The notes beneath the pieces were generated by a model, which saw only the letters and a list, made by a program, of their open reading frames with translations, had not been told where the DNA came from and searched no databases. A stretch of DNA of 64,000 nucleotides from Chryseobacterium viscerum (GTDB taxonomy: Bacteria; Bacteroidota; Bacteroidia; Flavobacteriales; Weeksellaceae): NCBI RefSeq assembly GCF_002899945.2, contig NZ_PPEG02000012.1, forward strand, positions 60,849 through 124,848, read 5' to 3'. Positions 40,560 through 50,156 of the stretch are shown piece by piece. The translations under genes were made by a program, and so were the position numbers. Each line of letters opens with the position of its first letter. Position 1 is the first letter of the stretch.

Positions 40560-42118
40560 TTAAAAAATTTAGCTTTTTAATAGGCGTTTTGATGTTTGGA
40601 CTGCACCAGGGACAGCAGAACAAAGAACAGCTGCAGAAGCAGAATGCCGAACTTAAAAAACAAATTGCACAAATAAATTCCGATTTAGCCAAAACCAGAA
40701 GTGAATCTAAGCTTTCTGTAGCCTATCTTTCTAATGTCAATCAAAAATTGGTATTGAGAGAAAAGGTATATAATAATACACAGAAAGAAAAAAGATTCAT
40801 TGAGGATGATATCTATCTACGTCAGCTGGAAATCAACCGTCAGAATAAAGAACTGGCTGTGTTGAGAAAAAACTATGCTGAGGTTTTGGTAAACGCTTAT
40901 AAAAATAAAGGGGTACAGAACAAAGTAACTTTTATTCTTTCTGCCAAGAATCTGGGAGAAGGGATACGAAGAGTACAGTATCTGAAACAATACTCCGATT
41001 ACCAGGATAAAAAAGCGGCTGAAATTACAAATGCTGCCAATCTGATCAAGAAAACCATTTCACAAAAACAGAACTCAGTAAAAGCGAAAGAAAACCTTCT
41101 GGTAAACCAACAGAAGGATTTGGCGACGATCAATACTGAACGAGCACAAAAAGAGCAGCTGGTAACCGAATTTAAGAAAAATGAGACTAAACTGACTGCG
41201 GAACTTAAGCAAAAACAGGTTCAGTCTAAAGCATTAGAAGGACAAATCAGAGCTATCATTGCAGAAGAAATCAGAATTGCCAAAGCAGAAGAAGAAGCAA
41301 GAAGAAAAGCGGAAGCAGAAAAAATACGTTTAGCAAAAATAGCGGCTGAAAGAGAAAAAGCAAGAATTGAAGCGGAAGCTAAAGCAAGAGCAGAAGCCTT
41401 GGAAAGAGAGAGAAAGCTTGCAGAAGCAGAAGCTAAAAAAGCAGCTGACCTGGCTGCAAAAAGAGCAGAAGAAGAAAGAAAGCGTAATGAAGAAGCTGCA
41501 AGGGCTGAAGCCGGCGCAAGAGATGAAGCCAGAAAAATAGCGGCTAAAAAAGCTTCAGATGAGGCCAATGCAAGAGCTAGAGAAGCCGCTGATAAATTAA
41601 CGGCCGCAAGAGCCGCAGAAGCCGCCCTTACAAAGAGAAAAGAAGAAGATAAAAAAGCTGCTGAAACGAAAGCCATGACAAGCTATGGAGTTTCCACAGC
41701 CAGCGGAAATAGTTTTGCAGATAACAGAGGAAGACTTGGTTACCCTGCAGACAGAGCCGGACAGATCACTCACCGTTTCGGAAGACAGCCACACCCGGTT
41801 TTCAAAAATATATCTGAAGACAATACGGGTATTAAAATCGCTGTTCCATCTGGTACACGTGCCAAATCTGTATTTCCGGGAACTGTATCTTCGGTTGTAG
41901 CCAGCAGTGATGGAACGAAGACCGTTATCATTAAGCATGGAAGCTACTTTACCATTTATTCCAACTTAGGAAATGTAAGTGTTTCCAAAGGACAGCAGGT
42001 TTCATCAGGAACTCCGGTAGGTACAATAGCTCAGGATTTTGATGGCGCTTACACCCTTGATTTCCAAGTATGGAGCGGAAGTACACCAGTTGATCCATTA
42101 GGTTGGATTTCATATTAA
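40556..42118 (+). CDS. EnvC-like murein hydrolase activator with degenerate LytM (M23) domain
   Basis: 520 residues. Signal peptide, then coiled coil (about 20-220), an Ala/Lys/Glu-rich helical stretch (about 225-375), and a C-terminal LytM domain (about 395-520). The zinc ligands of active M23 peptidases are absent: the H-x-G-x-D box reads NTGIKI, the YAHL box reads YSNL, and the final LHFEI box reads LDFQV. As in E. coli EnvC, such a domain would activate amidases during cell division and not cut peptidoglycan itself. It overlaps the DUF4292 gene and precedes tatA. Confidence 0.9.
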   Translation: MIKKFSFLIGVLMFGLHQGQQNKEQLQKQNAELKKQIAQINSDLAKTRSESKLSVAYLSNVNQKLVLREKVYNNTQKEKRFIEDDIYLRQLEINRQNKELAVLRKNYAEVLVNAYKNKGVQNKVTFILSAKNLGEGIRRVQYLKQYSDYQDKKAAEITNAANLIKKTISQKQNSVKAKENLLVNQQKDLATINTERAQKEQLVTEFKKNETKLTAELKQKQVQSKALEGQIRAIIAEEIRIAKAEEEARRKAEAEKIRLAKIAAEREKARIEAEAKARAEALERERKLAEAEAKKAADLAAKRAEEERKRNEEAARAEAGARDEARKIAAKKASDEANARAREAADKLTAARAAEAALTKRKEEDKKAAETKAMTSYGVSTASGNSFADNRGRLGYPADRAGQITHRFGRQPHPVFKNISEDNTGIKIAVPSGTRAKSVFPGTVSSVVASSDGTKTVIIKHGSYFTIYSNLGNVSVSKGQQVSSGTPVGTIAQDFDGAYTLDFQVWSGSTPVDPLGWISY

Positions 42119-42149
42119 AAAAAGTGTAACTTTACAAAAATTTTAAGAG

Positions 42150-42362
42150 ATGAATACACTAACTATACTTGCCTTATCTTGGCAGCATATCCTTATCGTA
42201 GCGATACTCTTAGTATTGCTGTTTGGAGGAAAGAAAATTCCTGAATTAATGAGAGGAGTTGGTTCTGGAATCAAAGAATTTAAAGATGCGGTGAAAGAAG
42301 AAGACAAACCGGGTGCTGAGAAAAAGCCGTCTTCCGATAATAATAATTCTTCAAGCAACTAA
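42150..42362 (+). CDS. tatA: Twin-arginine translocase subunit TatA/TatE
   Basis: 70 residues: N-terminal membrane helix (ILIVAILLVLLFGG), the family's FGGKKIPELMR hinge, an amphipathic helix, and an acidic/Asn-Ser tail. TatA forms the channel for folded proteins in the inner membrane. No tatC is in this window, so it must be elsewhere. It sits between envC-like and DUF4254 genes, 16 bases from the latter. Confidence 0.92.
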   Translation: MNTLTILALSWQHILIVAILLVLLFGGKKIPELMRGVGSGIKEFKDAVKEEDKPGAEKKPSSDNNNSSSN

Positions 42363-42377
42363 AATTACTTAGAATTA

Positions 42378-42992
42378 ATGAAATTTACTGAGACTGCATG
42401 GAAGGTCTTCAATCAAGCTATTGAAGACTATCACGTGTCTGATGACGTTAACACTCTAATTAGTAACCCGTTCGAAAAAGATAGTTTGGAACGGATTTTG
42501 TATGCAAAGAACTGGATTGATACCGTTCAATGGCATCTGGAAGATATAATTAGAGATGAAAATATTGATCCGGCTGAAGCTCTTCAACTCAAGAGAACAA
42601 TAGACGCCTCCAATCAGAAAAGAACTGACCTGGTAGAGTATATTGACGGCTGGTTCCTTAATAAGTTTGAAAATATAACTCCTAAATCTGAAGCAAAAAT
42701 AAATACAGAAACTCCCGCTTGGGCAGTAGACAGATTATCAATTCTTGCATTAAAGGTTTATCATATGTCGTTAGAAGCTAATAGAGAATCTGCTTCTGAA
42801 GAACACAGAAACAACTGCCAGGCTAAACTGGATGTTCTGCTTACTCAGAAAGAAGATCTATCAACTTCTATAAATCAGTTGCTTGCTGATATTGAGAACG
42901 GTAACGTTAAGATGAAAGTATACAAACAAATGAAAATGTATAACGATGAAAGTCTTAACCCAATCCTTTATCAAAAAGGGCAACAGAAATGA
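42378..42992 (+). CDS. DUF4254 protein
   Basis: 204-residue, all-helical cytoplasmic protein of the DUF4254 family (TLISNPFEKDSLERILYAKN, the WHLEDIIRD segment and MYNDESLNP near the end). Role unknown; in this operon it is between tatA and a lipoprotein whose start overlaps its stop by 4 bases. No metal or nucleotide motif is visible. Confidence 0.85.
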   Translation: MKFTETAWKVFNQAIEDYHVSDDVNTLISNPFEKDSLERILYAKNWIDTVQWHLEDIIRDENIDPAEALQLKRTIDASNQKRTDLVEYIDGWFLNKFENITPKSEAKINTETPAWAVDRLSILALKVYHMSLEANRESASEEHRNNCQAKLDVLLTQKEDLSTSINQLLADIENGNVKMKVYKQMKMYNDESLNPILYQKGQQK

Positions 42993-43447
42993 AACGATTA
43001 ATTTTTCTTGGAGTACTTATCATATTAACATCTTCCTGCGCAACGGAAAAGCTTAACCTTTCTCCGCTGTCAAATAATTTTTATAGTGATACCAAAGGTT
43101 CTGATTCCGACAGAGGCTCAAAGAAGAATTTTAATATCAATATTAAAGAGAATGTAAATGCTTCTGAAATTTCAAATATGATCTCTACTTTTCCTAAGTT
43201 TAAAAACAACGGATTGAATGATGAGATCACCAGTTTGAAATACAGCCTTCAGAATTATTTATATGCTATTGATGCCAACAATTCTACTGGAAAGGGCAGA
43301 GCCCTTAAAAGCTTCGAAAAATCTTACAAAAAAATTCAAAAGCTAAGGCAAAATCTTGACAGAGATGACGATGATGTTCTGAACAGATATCTGGTTCGTT
43401 TAAAAACCAATATTTCTGTTATTGAAGATGCTTTACCAGGAAGTTAA
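42989..43447 (+). CDS. Unknown small lipoprotein
   Basis: 152 residues with a lipoprotein signal peptide (lipobox LTSSC, Cys17), followed by a mostly helical, Lys/Asn-rich body (NYLYAIDANNSTGKG, KIQKLRQNLDRDD). No family recognised. Coupled to the DUF4254 gene by a 4-base overlap and followed 18 bases later by ribA. Confidence 0.78.
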   Translation: MKRLIFLGVLIILTSSCATEKLNLSPLSNNFYSDTKGSDSDRGSKKNFNINIKENVNASEISNMISTFPKFKNNGLNDEITSLKYSLQNYLYAIDANNSTGKGRALKSFEKSYKKIQKLRQNLDRDDDDVLNRYLVRLKTNISVIEDALPGS

Positions 43448-43465
43448 AAACTAATCGAACAATCA

Positions 43466-44062
43466 ATGATTAAAATTCAAGCGGAAGCCAATGTTCCTAC
43501 AGAACACGGTACTTTCCGAATGATCGCTTTCTCCGAAAACGTAAACGACTGGATGCCTCATATGGCAATTGTTGCAGAAAATACAGATTTCTCAAAACCA
43601 GTTAATGTTCGTTTCCACTCAGAATGTATTACCGGAGAAGTTTTCCATTCAAAAAAATGTGAATGTGGCCAGCAATTGGATGCTGCAATGAAATATATCC
43701 ATGAGAACGGTGGAATTATCATCTACCTTCGCCAGGAAGGAAGAAACATCGGGATCATCAACAAGCTAAAGGCATACTCCCTACAGGAAAAAGGTTTGGA
43801 TACTGTACAGGCCAATCTTGAACTGGGACTTCCTGCAGATGATAGAAATTTCAGCGTAGCGATTGAAATCCTTAATCTATTGGATGTAAAAGATATCAAT
43901 CTTTTGACCAATAATCCTGAAAAGGTAAAATATGTGGTAGACAGCAACATTCACCTTAATGCAAGAGTACCGCTACAGATTCCTGCCAACGAAATAAGCA
44001 AAGGATATCTGCAAACAAAAAAAGACTTCTTTGGACATCTTCTTGATGACAATGATAACTAA
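43466..44062 (+). CDS. ribA: GTP cyclohydrolase II
   Basis: 198 residues; opens GTP to start riboflavin synthesis. Zinc ligands C54, C65 and C67 in ECITGEVFHSKKCEC; catalytic YLRQEGRNIGI. It is a stand-alone RibA without the fused RibB (DHBP synthase) domain. Last gene of the plus-strand run, before a strong terminator; no FMN riboswitch is visible upstream. Confidence 0.95.
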   Translation: MIKIQAEANVPTEHGTFRMIAFSENVNDWMPHMAIVAENTDFSKPVNVRFHSECITGEVFHSKKCECGQQLDAAMKYIHENGGIIIYLRQEGRNIGIINKLKAYSLQEKGLDTVQANLELGLPADDRNFSVAIEILNLLDVKDINLLTNNPEKVKYVVDSNIHLNARVPLQIPANEISKGYLQTKKDFFGHLLDDNDN

Positions 44063-44070
44063 ATAAAACA

Positions 44071-44102
44071 AAAGCTTCAGAATATTTCTGAAGCTTTTTA
44101 TT
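44071..44102 (+). terminator. Terminator of the ribA run
   Basis: 12-bp stem AAAGCTTCAGAA / TTCTGAAGCTTT, tight 3-base loop, then a T-rich run. Confidence 0.9.
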
Positions 44103-44243
44103 TTTTTGATCTCTTTTTATCTAACCATTTGTGTCCGCATCTAAAAAAAACTAGACTAAACATCTTAATCAGATTCACTCACATACAGATACGTTGAAAT
44201 TAAATAGCTTGATCCATACTTGAATACCTTTTATATATAAATC

Positions 44244-44273
44244 AAAAGCCCCAAGATTGCTCTCGGGACTTTT
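44244..44273 (-). terminator. Terminator of the lipoprotein gene at 44307
   Basis: Imperfect stem AAAAGCCCCAAGA / TCTCGGGACTTTT, T run on the minus strand, 34 bases after the stop codon. Confidence 0.75.
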
Positions 44274-44306
44274 TTAATTATAAAAAACTGAAAAGATATT
44301 TCTAAA

Positions 44307-44858
44307 TTATTTAGTCTTGATTTTAGACTCGTCAATATTGTAATATTTAATTACACTCTTATAATCGTTGTAATCTACTGCATTACCTTTAGCCGCTTTT
44401 GCTCCACCAGTTCCCGTTCCATTAGCTGGAAGAATAAGAACTCTGAAGTTTTTATTCTGATAGTAAGATGGATTCGCTGTTAAACTGAATGTAGAAGTAG
44501 AGTTAATATTAATGGTAGCTCCAAACTTACTGAATTCATAAATATAATCTACAGCATCTTTATTTGCATTACCCACATAATAGGTATATGGAAGAAGTTT
44601 CCACAGAGGAGCCCCACCATCAGTTCCGATCTGCATATAAATAAGCACCATATCGGATTGTACTAATGGGCTATTAAAATCATCACTCCATCTGTAAAGA
44701 TTGTCATTAACCTTCGTAAAACTAACATTTGTTAAATCAAAAGATTGATTTATAGTATCATAGTCCTTTCCCTGTACAACAACATCGTCGTCCTTATCAC
44801 AGCTATAAGCAGTAAAACCTACAGCACCCAGGAATAAAAAGAGAAGTATTTTTTTCAT
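44307..44858 (-). CDS. Unknown lipoprotein
   Basis: 183 residues: lipoprotein signal peptide (lipobox AYSC, Cys20, then an acidic DKDDD run), and a beta-rich body (SFTKVNDNLYRWSDD, FRVLILPANGTG). No known domain seen. Divergent from the GH3 gene with a very short gap, so the two may share a promoter region. Function unknown. Confidence 0.75.
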   Translation of the reverse strand: MKKILLFLFLGAVGFTAYSCDKDDDVVVQGKDYDTINQSFDLTNVSFTKVNDNLYRWSDDFNSPLVQSDMVLIYMQIGTDGGAPLWKLLPYTYYVGNANKDAVDYIYEFSKFGATININSTSTFSLTANPSYYQNKNFRVLILPANGTGTGGAKAAKGNAVDYNDYKSVIKYYNIDESKIKTK

Positions 44859-44974
44859 TTCTTATTAAAGTTTAGTTATTATTTATATTGCGTATTCAAA
44901 TCATATACCAAAAATTGCAAAAACTTTGTTTTCATCATTTTTTTAATTGTATTTTTGTTCTTATTGAAAAAGTC

Positions 44975-46699
44975 ATGAAGAAATTATTATATACTTCACT
45001 CTTTATTGTTGCATTGATAAGTCCTAAGGTTCATGCCCAGTACCAGCCTAAAAATGCTTCTAAGGAAGATTTGAAAAAGGCTCAGCAATGGGTTGAAAAG
45101 ACCTACAAAAATCTTTCTCAGGATGAAAAGTTAGGACAGCTTTTTATTATTGCACTTTATACCAATAAAGGAGAAGACTATATCAGCCAGGTAAGAAATA
45201 TTGTTGCGAATGATAAAATAGGAGGTTTGATTTTAATGCAGGATGATGCAGCAAGAGAAATCAATCTGGTAAATGAGTTTCAGCAAAAATCTAAAATCCC
45301 TTTGATGATCGGTATGGATGCGGAATGGGGACTATACCAAAGAATTGCAACCGCTCATAAATTTCCATGGGCCATGACATTGGGTGCCATCCATGATAAA
45401 AACCTTGTCTATCAGATGGCAGCAAAAATTGCGGAAGATTGTCACAGAATGGGTATCAATTGGGATTTTGCTCCTGTAGTGGATGTTAATACCAATCCAA
45501 ATAACCCTATCATCGGTAACCGAAGCTTTGGTTCTGAAGTGAATAATGTAATCAGCTCTGCCCTATCCTATTCTAACGGGCTTCAGGATAACAATATATT
45601 AGCAGCCATTAAACATTTTCCAGGTCACGGAGATACCAGCACAGATTCACACCTTGACCTTCCGGTAGTTTCCCACACTATAGACAGACTGAATACTATA
45701 GAACTGGCACCATTCAAAGCGTTGATGAATAAAGGAATCGGCGGAGTAATGGTGGCCCATTTATATGTTCCAAGTTTAGAATCAGGGAAAGGAATTCCTG
45801 CATCTGTTTCTAAAAATATCATTACTGGATTACTTAAAGATAAATTAGGCTATAAAGGCTTAATCATTACAGACGCACTCAATATGGGTGCTGTTGCCAA
45901 TAAATACAAACCGGGTGAACTGGATGCGATGGCATTCAAAGCAGGAAATGATATTATGCTTTTCTCACAAGGTGTTTCTGAAGGTAAAAAATTGATCCAG
46001 AAAGCCATTGATAAAAAAGAAATCCCTCAATCCAGAGTAGAAGAAAGTGTAAAAAAGATCTTATTAACCAAATATTTTCTTGGCTTGACTCAATACACTC
46101 CAAAAAATCCTGAAAATATCAATACAGACCTGAATAATAATTCTCATACTCAATTAGTACAGAATCTTTATTCTAATGCATTGACATTATTAAAGGATGA
46201 AAAGAAATTACTGCCTCTTACAGGAAAACAGATTTATTATGTTCCTCTGGAAGAAGGGCCTTATCAGACTTTTGCCAACCGATTAGGAAACAATGTCATC
46301 ATTAAAAAAGCGGGCGAAATTAATACTATTCCGGCAGGTTCTACAGTAATTGTAAGTTTCCATAAGGATAACTCAACAGCTTACAAGCCTTACAAAATAT
46401 CAGAAGAATCAAAAAAAGTGCTTTCTGATCTTACCAAAAATCAAAATGTAATACTGAATGTATTCGGAAGTGCATATGCATTAAAGGATATTGATATTTC
46501 AAAAGTTTCAACCGTTCTTGTTTCTTATGAAAACAATGAGGATTCAATGAACGCTGCTGCAGATGCCCTAAACGGCAAAACAAAAATATGGGGGAAACTT
46601 CCTGTACTTGTCAATGACCAGTTGAAACCAGGAATGGGTATAGAGCTTAATACAGCTACCTCAACAAACCCTAATAACACAACATCAAAACAACAATAA
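44975..46699 (+). CDS. GH3-family glycosidase, beta-N-acetylhexosaminidase-like
   Basis: 574 residues from ATG 44975, chosen because the signal peptide (MKKLLYTSLFIVALISPKVH) begins there. Residues about 30-360 form the TIM barrel with the NagZ hallmark KHFPGHGDTSTDSHLDLP (catalytic His in the loop) and nucleophile Asp in IITDALNMG; the C-terminal part is a second alpha/beta domain. Expected to remove GlcNAc from cell-wall muropeptides or chitin; the export signal suggests a periplasmic or surface place. The bshA gene follows after 4 bases. Confidence 0.9.
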   Translation: MKKLLYTSLFIVALISPKVHAQYQPKNASKEDLKKAQQWVEKTYKNLSQDEKLGQLFIIALYTNKGEDYISQVRNIVANDKIGGLILMQDDAAREINLVNEFQQKSKIPLMIGMDAEWGLYQRIATAHKFPWAMTLGAIHDKNLVYQMAAKIAEDCHRMGINWDFAPVVDVNTNPNNPIIGNRSFGSEVNNVISSALSYSNGLQDNNILAAIKHFPGHGDTSTDSHLDLPVVSHTIDRLNTIELAPFKALMNKGIGGVMVAHLYVPSLESGKGIPASVSKNIITGLLKDKLGYKGLIITDALNMGAVANKYKPGELDAMAFKAGNDIMLFSQGVSEGKKLIQKAIDKKEIPQSRVEESVKKILLTKYFLGLTQYTPKNPENINTDLNNNSHTQLVQNLYSNALTLLKDEKKLLPLTGKQIYYVPLEEGPYQTFANRLGNNVIIKKAGEINTIPAGSTVIVSFHKDNSTAYKPYKISEESKKVLSDLTKNQNVILNVFGSAYALKDIDISKVSTVLVSYENNEDSMNAAADALNGKTKIWGKLPVLVNDQLKPGMGIELNTATSTNPNNTTSKQQ

Positions 46700-46703
46700 T
46701 CTA

Positions 46704-47852
46704 ATGAAAATAGGCATACTTTGCTATCCAACATACGGAGGAAGCGGAATTGTAGCAACAGAATTAGGAATGTCCCTTGCCAATAAAGGATATGAAGTAC
46801 ATTTCATCAGCTCTGCACTTCCTGCAAGATTAGACATCACTAACCCGAATATTTTCTTTCACAGGGTAAATGTTCAGACCTATCCGCTTTTCCAGTATCA
46901 GCCTTATGATATTGCATTAAGCTCGATGATCTACAGGGTTGTCAATCTTTATAAACTGGATCTTCTTCATGCACATTATGCCATTCCTTATGCATATGCG
47001 GCTTTTACAGCCAAACAAATGCTTCAGGAAGACAATAATGACATTCCACTGGTGACTACGTTGCACGGTACAGATATTACCCTTGTAGGCCAGCATCCAA
47101 GTTATAAACATGCTGTAGAATTTTCAATCAATCAGTCTGATGCAATTACTTCGGTTTCTCAAAGTCTGAAAAAAGATACGCTTCAGTTTTTCAACATCAA
47201 AAAAGAAATTCAGGTGATTACCAATTTCATTGACAATTCTGAATTTGATGACTGCTCTGAGTGCCAGAGAACACAATTTGCGAATCCTGATGAAAAAATT
47301 CTGATCCACGTATCCAATCTTCGTCCTGTAAAACGTGTAGATGAAGTATTACAGATCTTTAAAAATGTAGAGAAGAAGGTTAAATCTAAACTTATCATCA
47401 TTGGAGAAGGTCCTGATATGGAAAAGGTAAATCAGTTTCTGGAAGAAAATCCGGAGCTTATTTCAAAAATCCGTCTTCTGGGAAAAGTGAATGATCTTTA
47501 TAAAATCTTACAGCTTTCCGATGTATTTCTTCTGCCTTCGGAGCAGGAAAGTTTCGGTTTGGCGGCTTTGGAAGCAATGGCAGCTTATACCCCGGTTATC
47601 AGTTCCAATGCGGGAGGAATTCCTGAAGTAAACATTCAGGGAGAGACCGGATATCTTGCAGAAATAGGAAATGTAGAAGCCATGAGCAACTACACCATCA
47701 AATTGTTAAGCAATGATGAACTTTTAGCCAAAATGAAGCAAAATGCGAAAGATCAGGCTATAAAATTCGATTTGAAAAACATTCTTCCTATCTATGAGAA
47801 AATGTATAGAACAACCATAGAAAATTTTAATAAGGAGCTGACGAAAGCATAA
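46704..47852 (+). CDS. bshA: N-acetyl-alpha-D-glucosaminyl L-malate synthase BshA
   Basis: 382-residue GT4 glycosyltransferase; first step of bacillithiol, the low-molecular-weight thiol used by many Bacteroidota and Firmicutes. N-terminal PTYGGSGIVATELG, C-terminal EX7E element in EQESFGLAALEAM. Full length for BshA. It is likely co-transcribed with the GH3 gene (4 bases apart) and followed 28 bases on by a DUF2851 gene. No bshB or bshC is here. Confidence 0.95.
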   Translation: MKIGILCYPTYGGSGIVATELGMSLANKGYEVHFISSALPARLDITNPNIFFHRVNVQTYPLFQYQPYDIALSSMIYRVVNLYKLDLLHAHYAIPYAYAAFTAKQMLQEDNNDIPLVTTLHGTDITLVGQHPSYKHAVEFSINQSDAITSVSQSLKKDTLQFFNIKKEIQVITNFIDNSEFDDCSECQRTQFANPDEKILIHVSNLRPVKRVDEVLQIFKNVEKKVKSKLIIIGEGPDMEKVNQFLEENPELISKIRLLGKVNDLYKILQLSDVFLLPSEQESFGLAALEAMAAYTPVISSNAGGIPEVNIQGETGYLAEIGNVEAMSNYTIKLLSNDELLAKMKQNAKDQAIKFDLKNILPIYEKMYRTTIENFNKELTKA

Positions 47853-47880
47853 TATTTCTATTATATTTATCGTCATACTT

Positions 47881-49137
47881 ATGACGGAAAAATTACTTCA
47901 ATATCTTTGGAACTATAAGGTTTTCAAACATTTTGACTTCAAGGATATTGAAGGTAATTCCGTTGAGATCATCCATTTTGGAAAATGGAATACAAATGCC
48001 GGCCCTGATTTTCTGGATGCCAAAATCCGAATCAACGGCTTGCTTCTCGCAGGAAATATAGAACTCCACGTCCGTTCCTCGGACTGGATTTTTCACAACC
48101 ATTCTCAGGATCCCAATTATCAGAATATCATTCTGCATGTCGTTTTTCTACACGATATAGACATTAATGAATTTACAGGAAAGAATGTTCCTACTTTGGA
48201 ACTGAAGGATTATATTGATGAAAATATAGTCTGGAAATATGAAAAGCTCGTTGACAAAGAAGAGTTTATCACCTGTGAAAATATATTCGATACAGAAAAA
48301 ATCCCGGTTCATTTTCATGAAGAGAATATTCTGAAAAAACTGGATGAGAAATCTTCAGAACTTGAACAGAGTTTAATTCAATACAAAAATAATTTTGAAG
48401 CCGTTTTATTTCACAGCTTTGCTTATTCGTTTGGGTTAAAAGTTAATGCTCATCTTTTCCGGCAGATTGCAGAAAGTGTAGATTACAGCATTATTAATAA
48501 AATTCGTCAGAATACTCTTCAGCTTGAAGCTTTGTTGTTTGGAATTTCAGGATGGCTTGATCATCCGGATGACGAACAGATGAAAATCTGGAAGAGAGAA
48601 TTTGAATTCATCAAAGTCAAGTTTTCTATTTCAGATCTTAAGTTTCATCCTAAATTTTTAAGATTAAGACCTCCTAATTTCCCCACCATCCGTCTCTCTC
48701 AATTGGCAGACCTTTACAAACATCAGAATTTATTCTCAAAGATTATGGAAACCCGAAATACAGATCAGCTGTATAGCATTTTCAATTCTATAAAAGCTTC
48801 TGAATATTGGGATTCCCATTTCAATTTCGGAAATATCTCAAAAGTACATCCTAAAACATTGAGTAAAGATTTTATTGATATTCTGATTTTAAACACAGTT
48901 CTTCCTTTAAAGTATTCTTACCACAGATATCATCGGGAAGAGATTACAGACGAAATCATTGAAATGTACAAAGATATTTCTGCTGAGAAAAATACCGTCA
49001 TTACAGGATGGAAAAAACTGGGACTTAAAATCACCAATGCTCTCGAAAGCCAAAGTTTGATTTACCATCACACAACCAATTGTGAAGCAAAAAACTGTTT
49101 AGCCTGCAGTATCGGATTTAAACTTTTAAAAGAATAA
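47881..49137 (+). CDS. DUF2851 family protein
   Basis: 418 residues. The family start is clear: LLQYLWNYKVFK, HFGKWNTNAGPDFLDAKI and GNIELHVRSSDW; the C-terminus ends with a Cys-rich tail (TNCEAKNCLACSIGF), which could bind metal. The N-terminal GPDFLDAKI / GNIELHV pattern resembles a restriction-endonuclease-like (PD-(D/E)XK) core by eye, but activity is not established. Conserved in Bacteroidota; function unknown. Confidence 0.85.
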   Translation: MTEKLLQYLWNYKVFKHFDFKDIEGNSVEIIHFGKWNTNAGPDFLDAKIRINGLLLAGNIELHVRSSDWIFHNHSQDPNYQNIILHVVFLHDIDINEFTGKNVPTLELKDYIDENIVWKYEKLVDKEEFITCENIFDTEKIPVHFHEENILKKLDEKSSELEQSLIQYKNNFEAVLFHSFAYSFGLKVNAHLFRQIAESVDYSIINKIRQNTLQLEALLFGISGWLDHPDDEQMKIWKREFEFIKVKFSISDLKFHPKFLRLRPPNFPTIRLSQLADLYKHQNLFSKIMETRNTDQLYSIFNSIKASEYWDSHFNFGNISKVHPKTLSKDFIDILILNTVLPLKYSYHRYHREEITDEIIEMYKDISAEKNTVITGWKKLGLKITNALESQSLIYHHTTNCEAKNCLACSIGFKLLKE

Positions 49138-49232
49138 TTATCCCCAAACAGATCGCATCATTCAAAAACCTTTATCAAAAAAATTGCTTACCTTGCAGTA
49201 TTAGGATTCAACTTTTAAATAACAATCTGGAA

Positions 49233-49454
49233 ATGCTGAGTAATATCCGTCATAAAATGGAAAGAGAATGGTTTGGTGTACTGACAAGAATGGGTGCCAA
49301 GCTGGGAATTCCTGTATCTAAATTGAGAGTTTTCTTCATTTATTCTACTTTTGCCACAGCCGGTTTTTTCTTTTTGATCTACTTGGGATTGGCATTTATG
49401 CTTTGGATTAAAGATATTTTCATCACCAGAAGACCCAGTGTCTTTGATTTATAA
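49233..49454 (+). CDS. PspC-domain small membrane protein
   Basis: 73 residues: a short N-terminal basic segment, then GVLTRMGAKLGIPVSKLRV and a membrane helix (FATAGFFFLIYLGLAFML), the layout of PspC-family proteins linked to envelope stress responses. It ends with a short basic tail. 3 bases before the GNAT gene. Confidence 0.8.
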   Translation: MLSNIRHKMEREWFGVLTRMGAKLGIPVSKLRVFFIYSTFATAGFFFLIYLGLAFMLWIKDIFITRRPSVFDL

Positions 49455-49457
49455 ATT

Positions 49458-49970
49458 ATGGAATTTTTACCGATTACTTCTGCTGAAGATCATAGAGTTC
49501 AGGAAATCTATACTTCTTATACGACCACTTTTCCTGTAGACGAACAAAGAGATAAAGAACAATTTGTGGGTTTATTTTCAAATCCGCGGGTAAAATTCAT
49601 GTCCGCTGTTCATGAATCAGAAGCTATAGGCTACCTCATTCTTTGGGAGCTGAGTTCTTTTGTTTTTGTAGAACATTTCGAAGTGTTTGAGACCTTCAGA
49701 AGTAAAAAACTGGGATCTCATATCATGAATCACTTATCAGAAAGTTATCCGAAGATTATCTTAGAAATTGAGCCTGCTGAATTGAGCGAAGATGCCTCGA
49801 GACGGTATTCTTTCTATCAGAGAAATAATTTTAGTCTGATCGATACCACTCATATCCAACCGAGCTATGGTGAAGGGAAAAAGTCCTTGAATTTATGGCT
49901 GCTCGCCAATTATACTCCTGAAAATGTAGAGGAGCTTAAAAATGAAATAGGTAATACTGTTTACGCTTAA
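49458..49970 (+). CDS. GNAT-family N-acetyltransferase
   Basis: 170 residues. The GNAT core is visible: central strand VFVEHFEVFETFRSKKLGSHIMNHL contains the acetyl-CoA-binding R/K-x-x-G-x-G/S region (SKKLGS), and the later strand is IILEIEPAE. Substrate unknown. Co-transcribed with the PspC-like gene and closed by a strong terminator. Confidence 0.85.
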   Translation: MEFLPITSAEDHRVQEIYTSYTTTFPVDEQRDKEQFVGLFSNPRVKFMSAVHESEAIGYLILWELSSFVFVEHFEVFETFRSKKLGSHIMNHLSESYPKIILEIEPAELSEDASRRYSFYQRNNFSLIDTTHIQPSYGEGKKSLNLWLLANYTPENVEELKNEIGNTVYA

Positions 49971-49975
49971 AATAT

Positions 49976-50006
49976 AAAACGCCGGAATTGTTTTCCGGCG
50001 TTTTTT
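49976..50006 (+). terminator. Terminator of the GNAT gene
   Basis: 12-bp perfect stem AAAACGCCGGAA / TTCCGGCGTTTT followed by T run, 6 bases after the stop. Confidence 0.92.
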
Positions 50007-50020
50007 GTTTATATTTTTTA

Positions 50021-50111
50021 ACCACAAAAGGCACAAAAGTTTTAAACACTTAAGTTAGCTTTTCTGAGACATTATTGTAGACTTACTTAAGTGGGCTAAA
50101 GTGTTTTAAAA
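50021..50111. repeat. Imperfect inverted repeat (intergenic)
   Basis: TTTTAAACACTT (50040-50051) pairs with AAGTGTTTTAAAA (50099-50111) with one bulge, and AAGTTAGC / GGGCTAAAG lie inward. It has the look of a dispersed Chryseobacterium repeat, not a gene. Confidence 0.6.
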
Positions 50112-50156
50112 TGAATGCTTTTGGAGTTTTGTAAAGTTTATTAGACAACTTTTCTG

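Noticed and set aside
41221..41676. Long minus-strand frame opposite the EnvC-like gene
   Set aside because: Its Ala/Ser-rich content is the mirror of the Ala/Glu/Lys-rich coiled coil on the plus strand.
43420..43465. FMN riboswitch before ribA
   Set aside because: The gap is only 18 bases and has no RFN-element pairing.
49138..49232. Possible tRNA in the DUF2851-PspC gap
   Set aside because: No cloverleaf or TTCGA-type T arm could be assembled.
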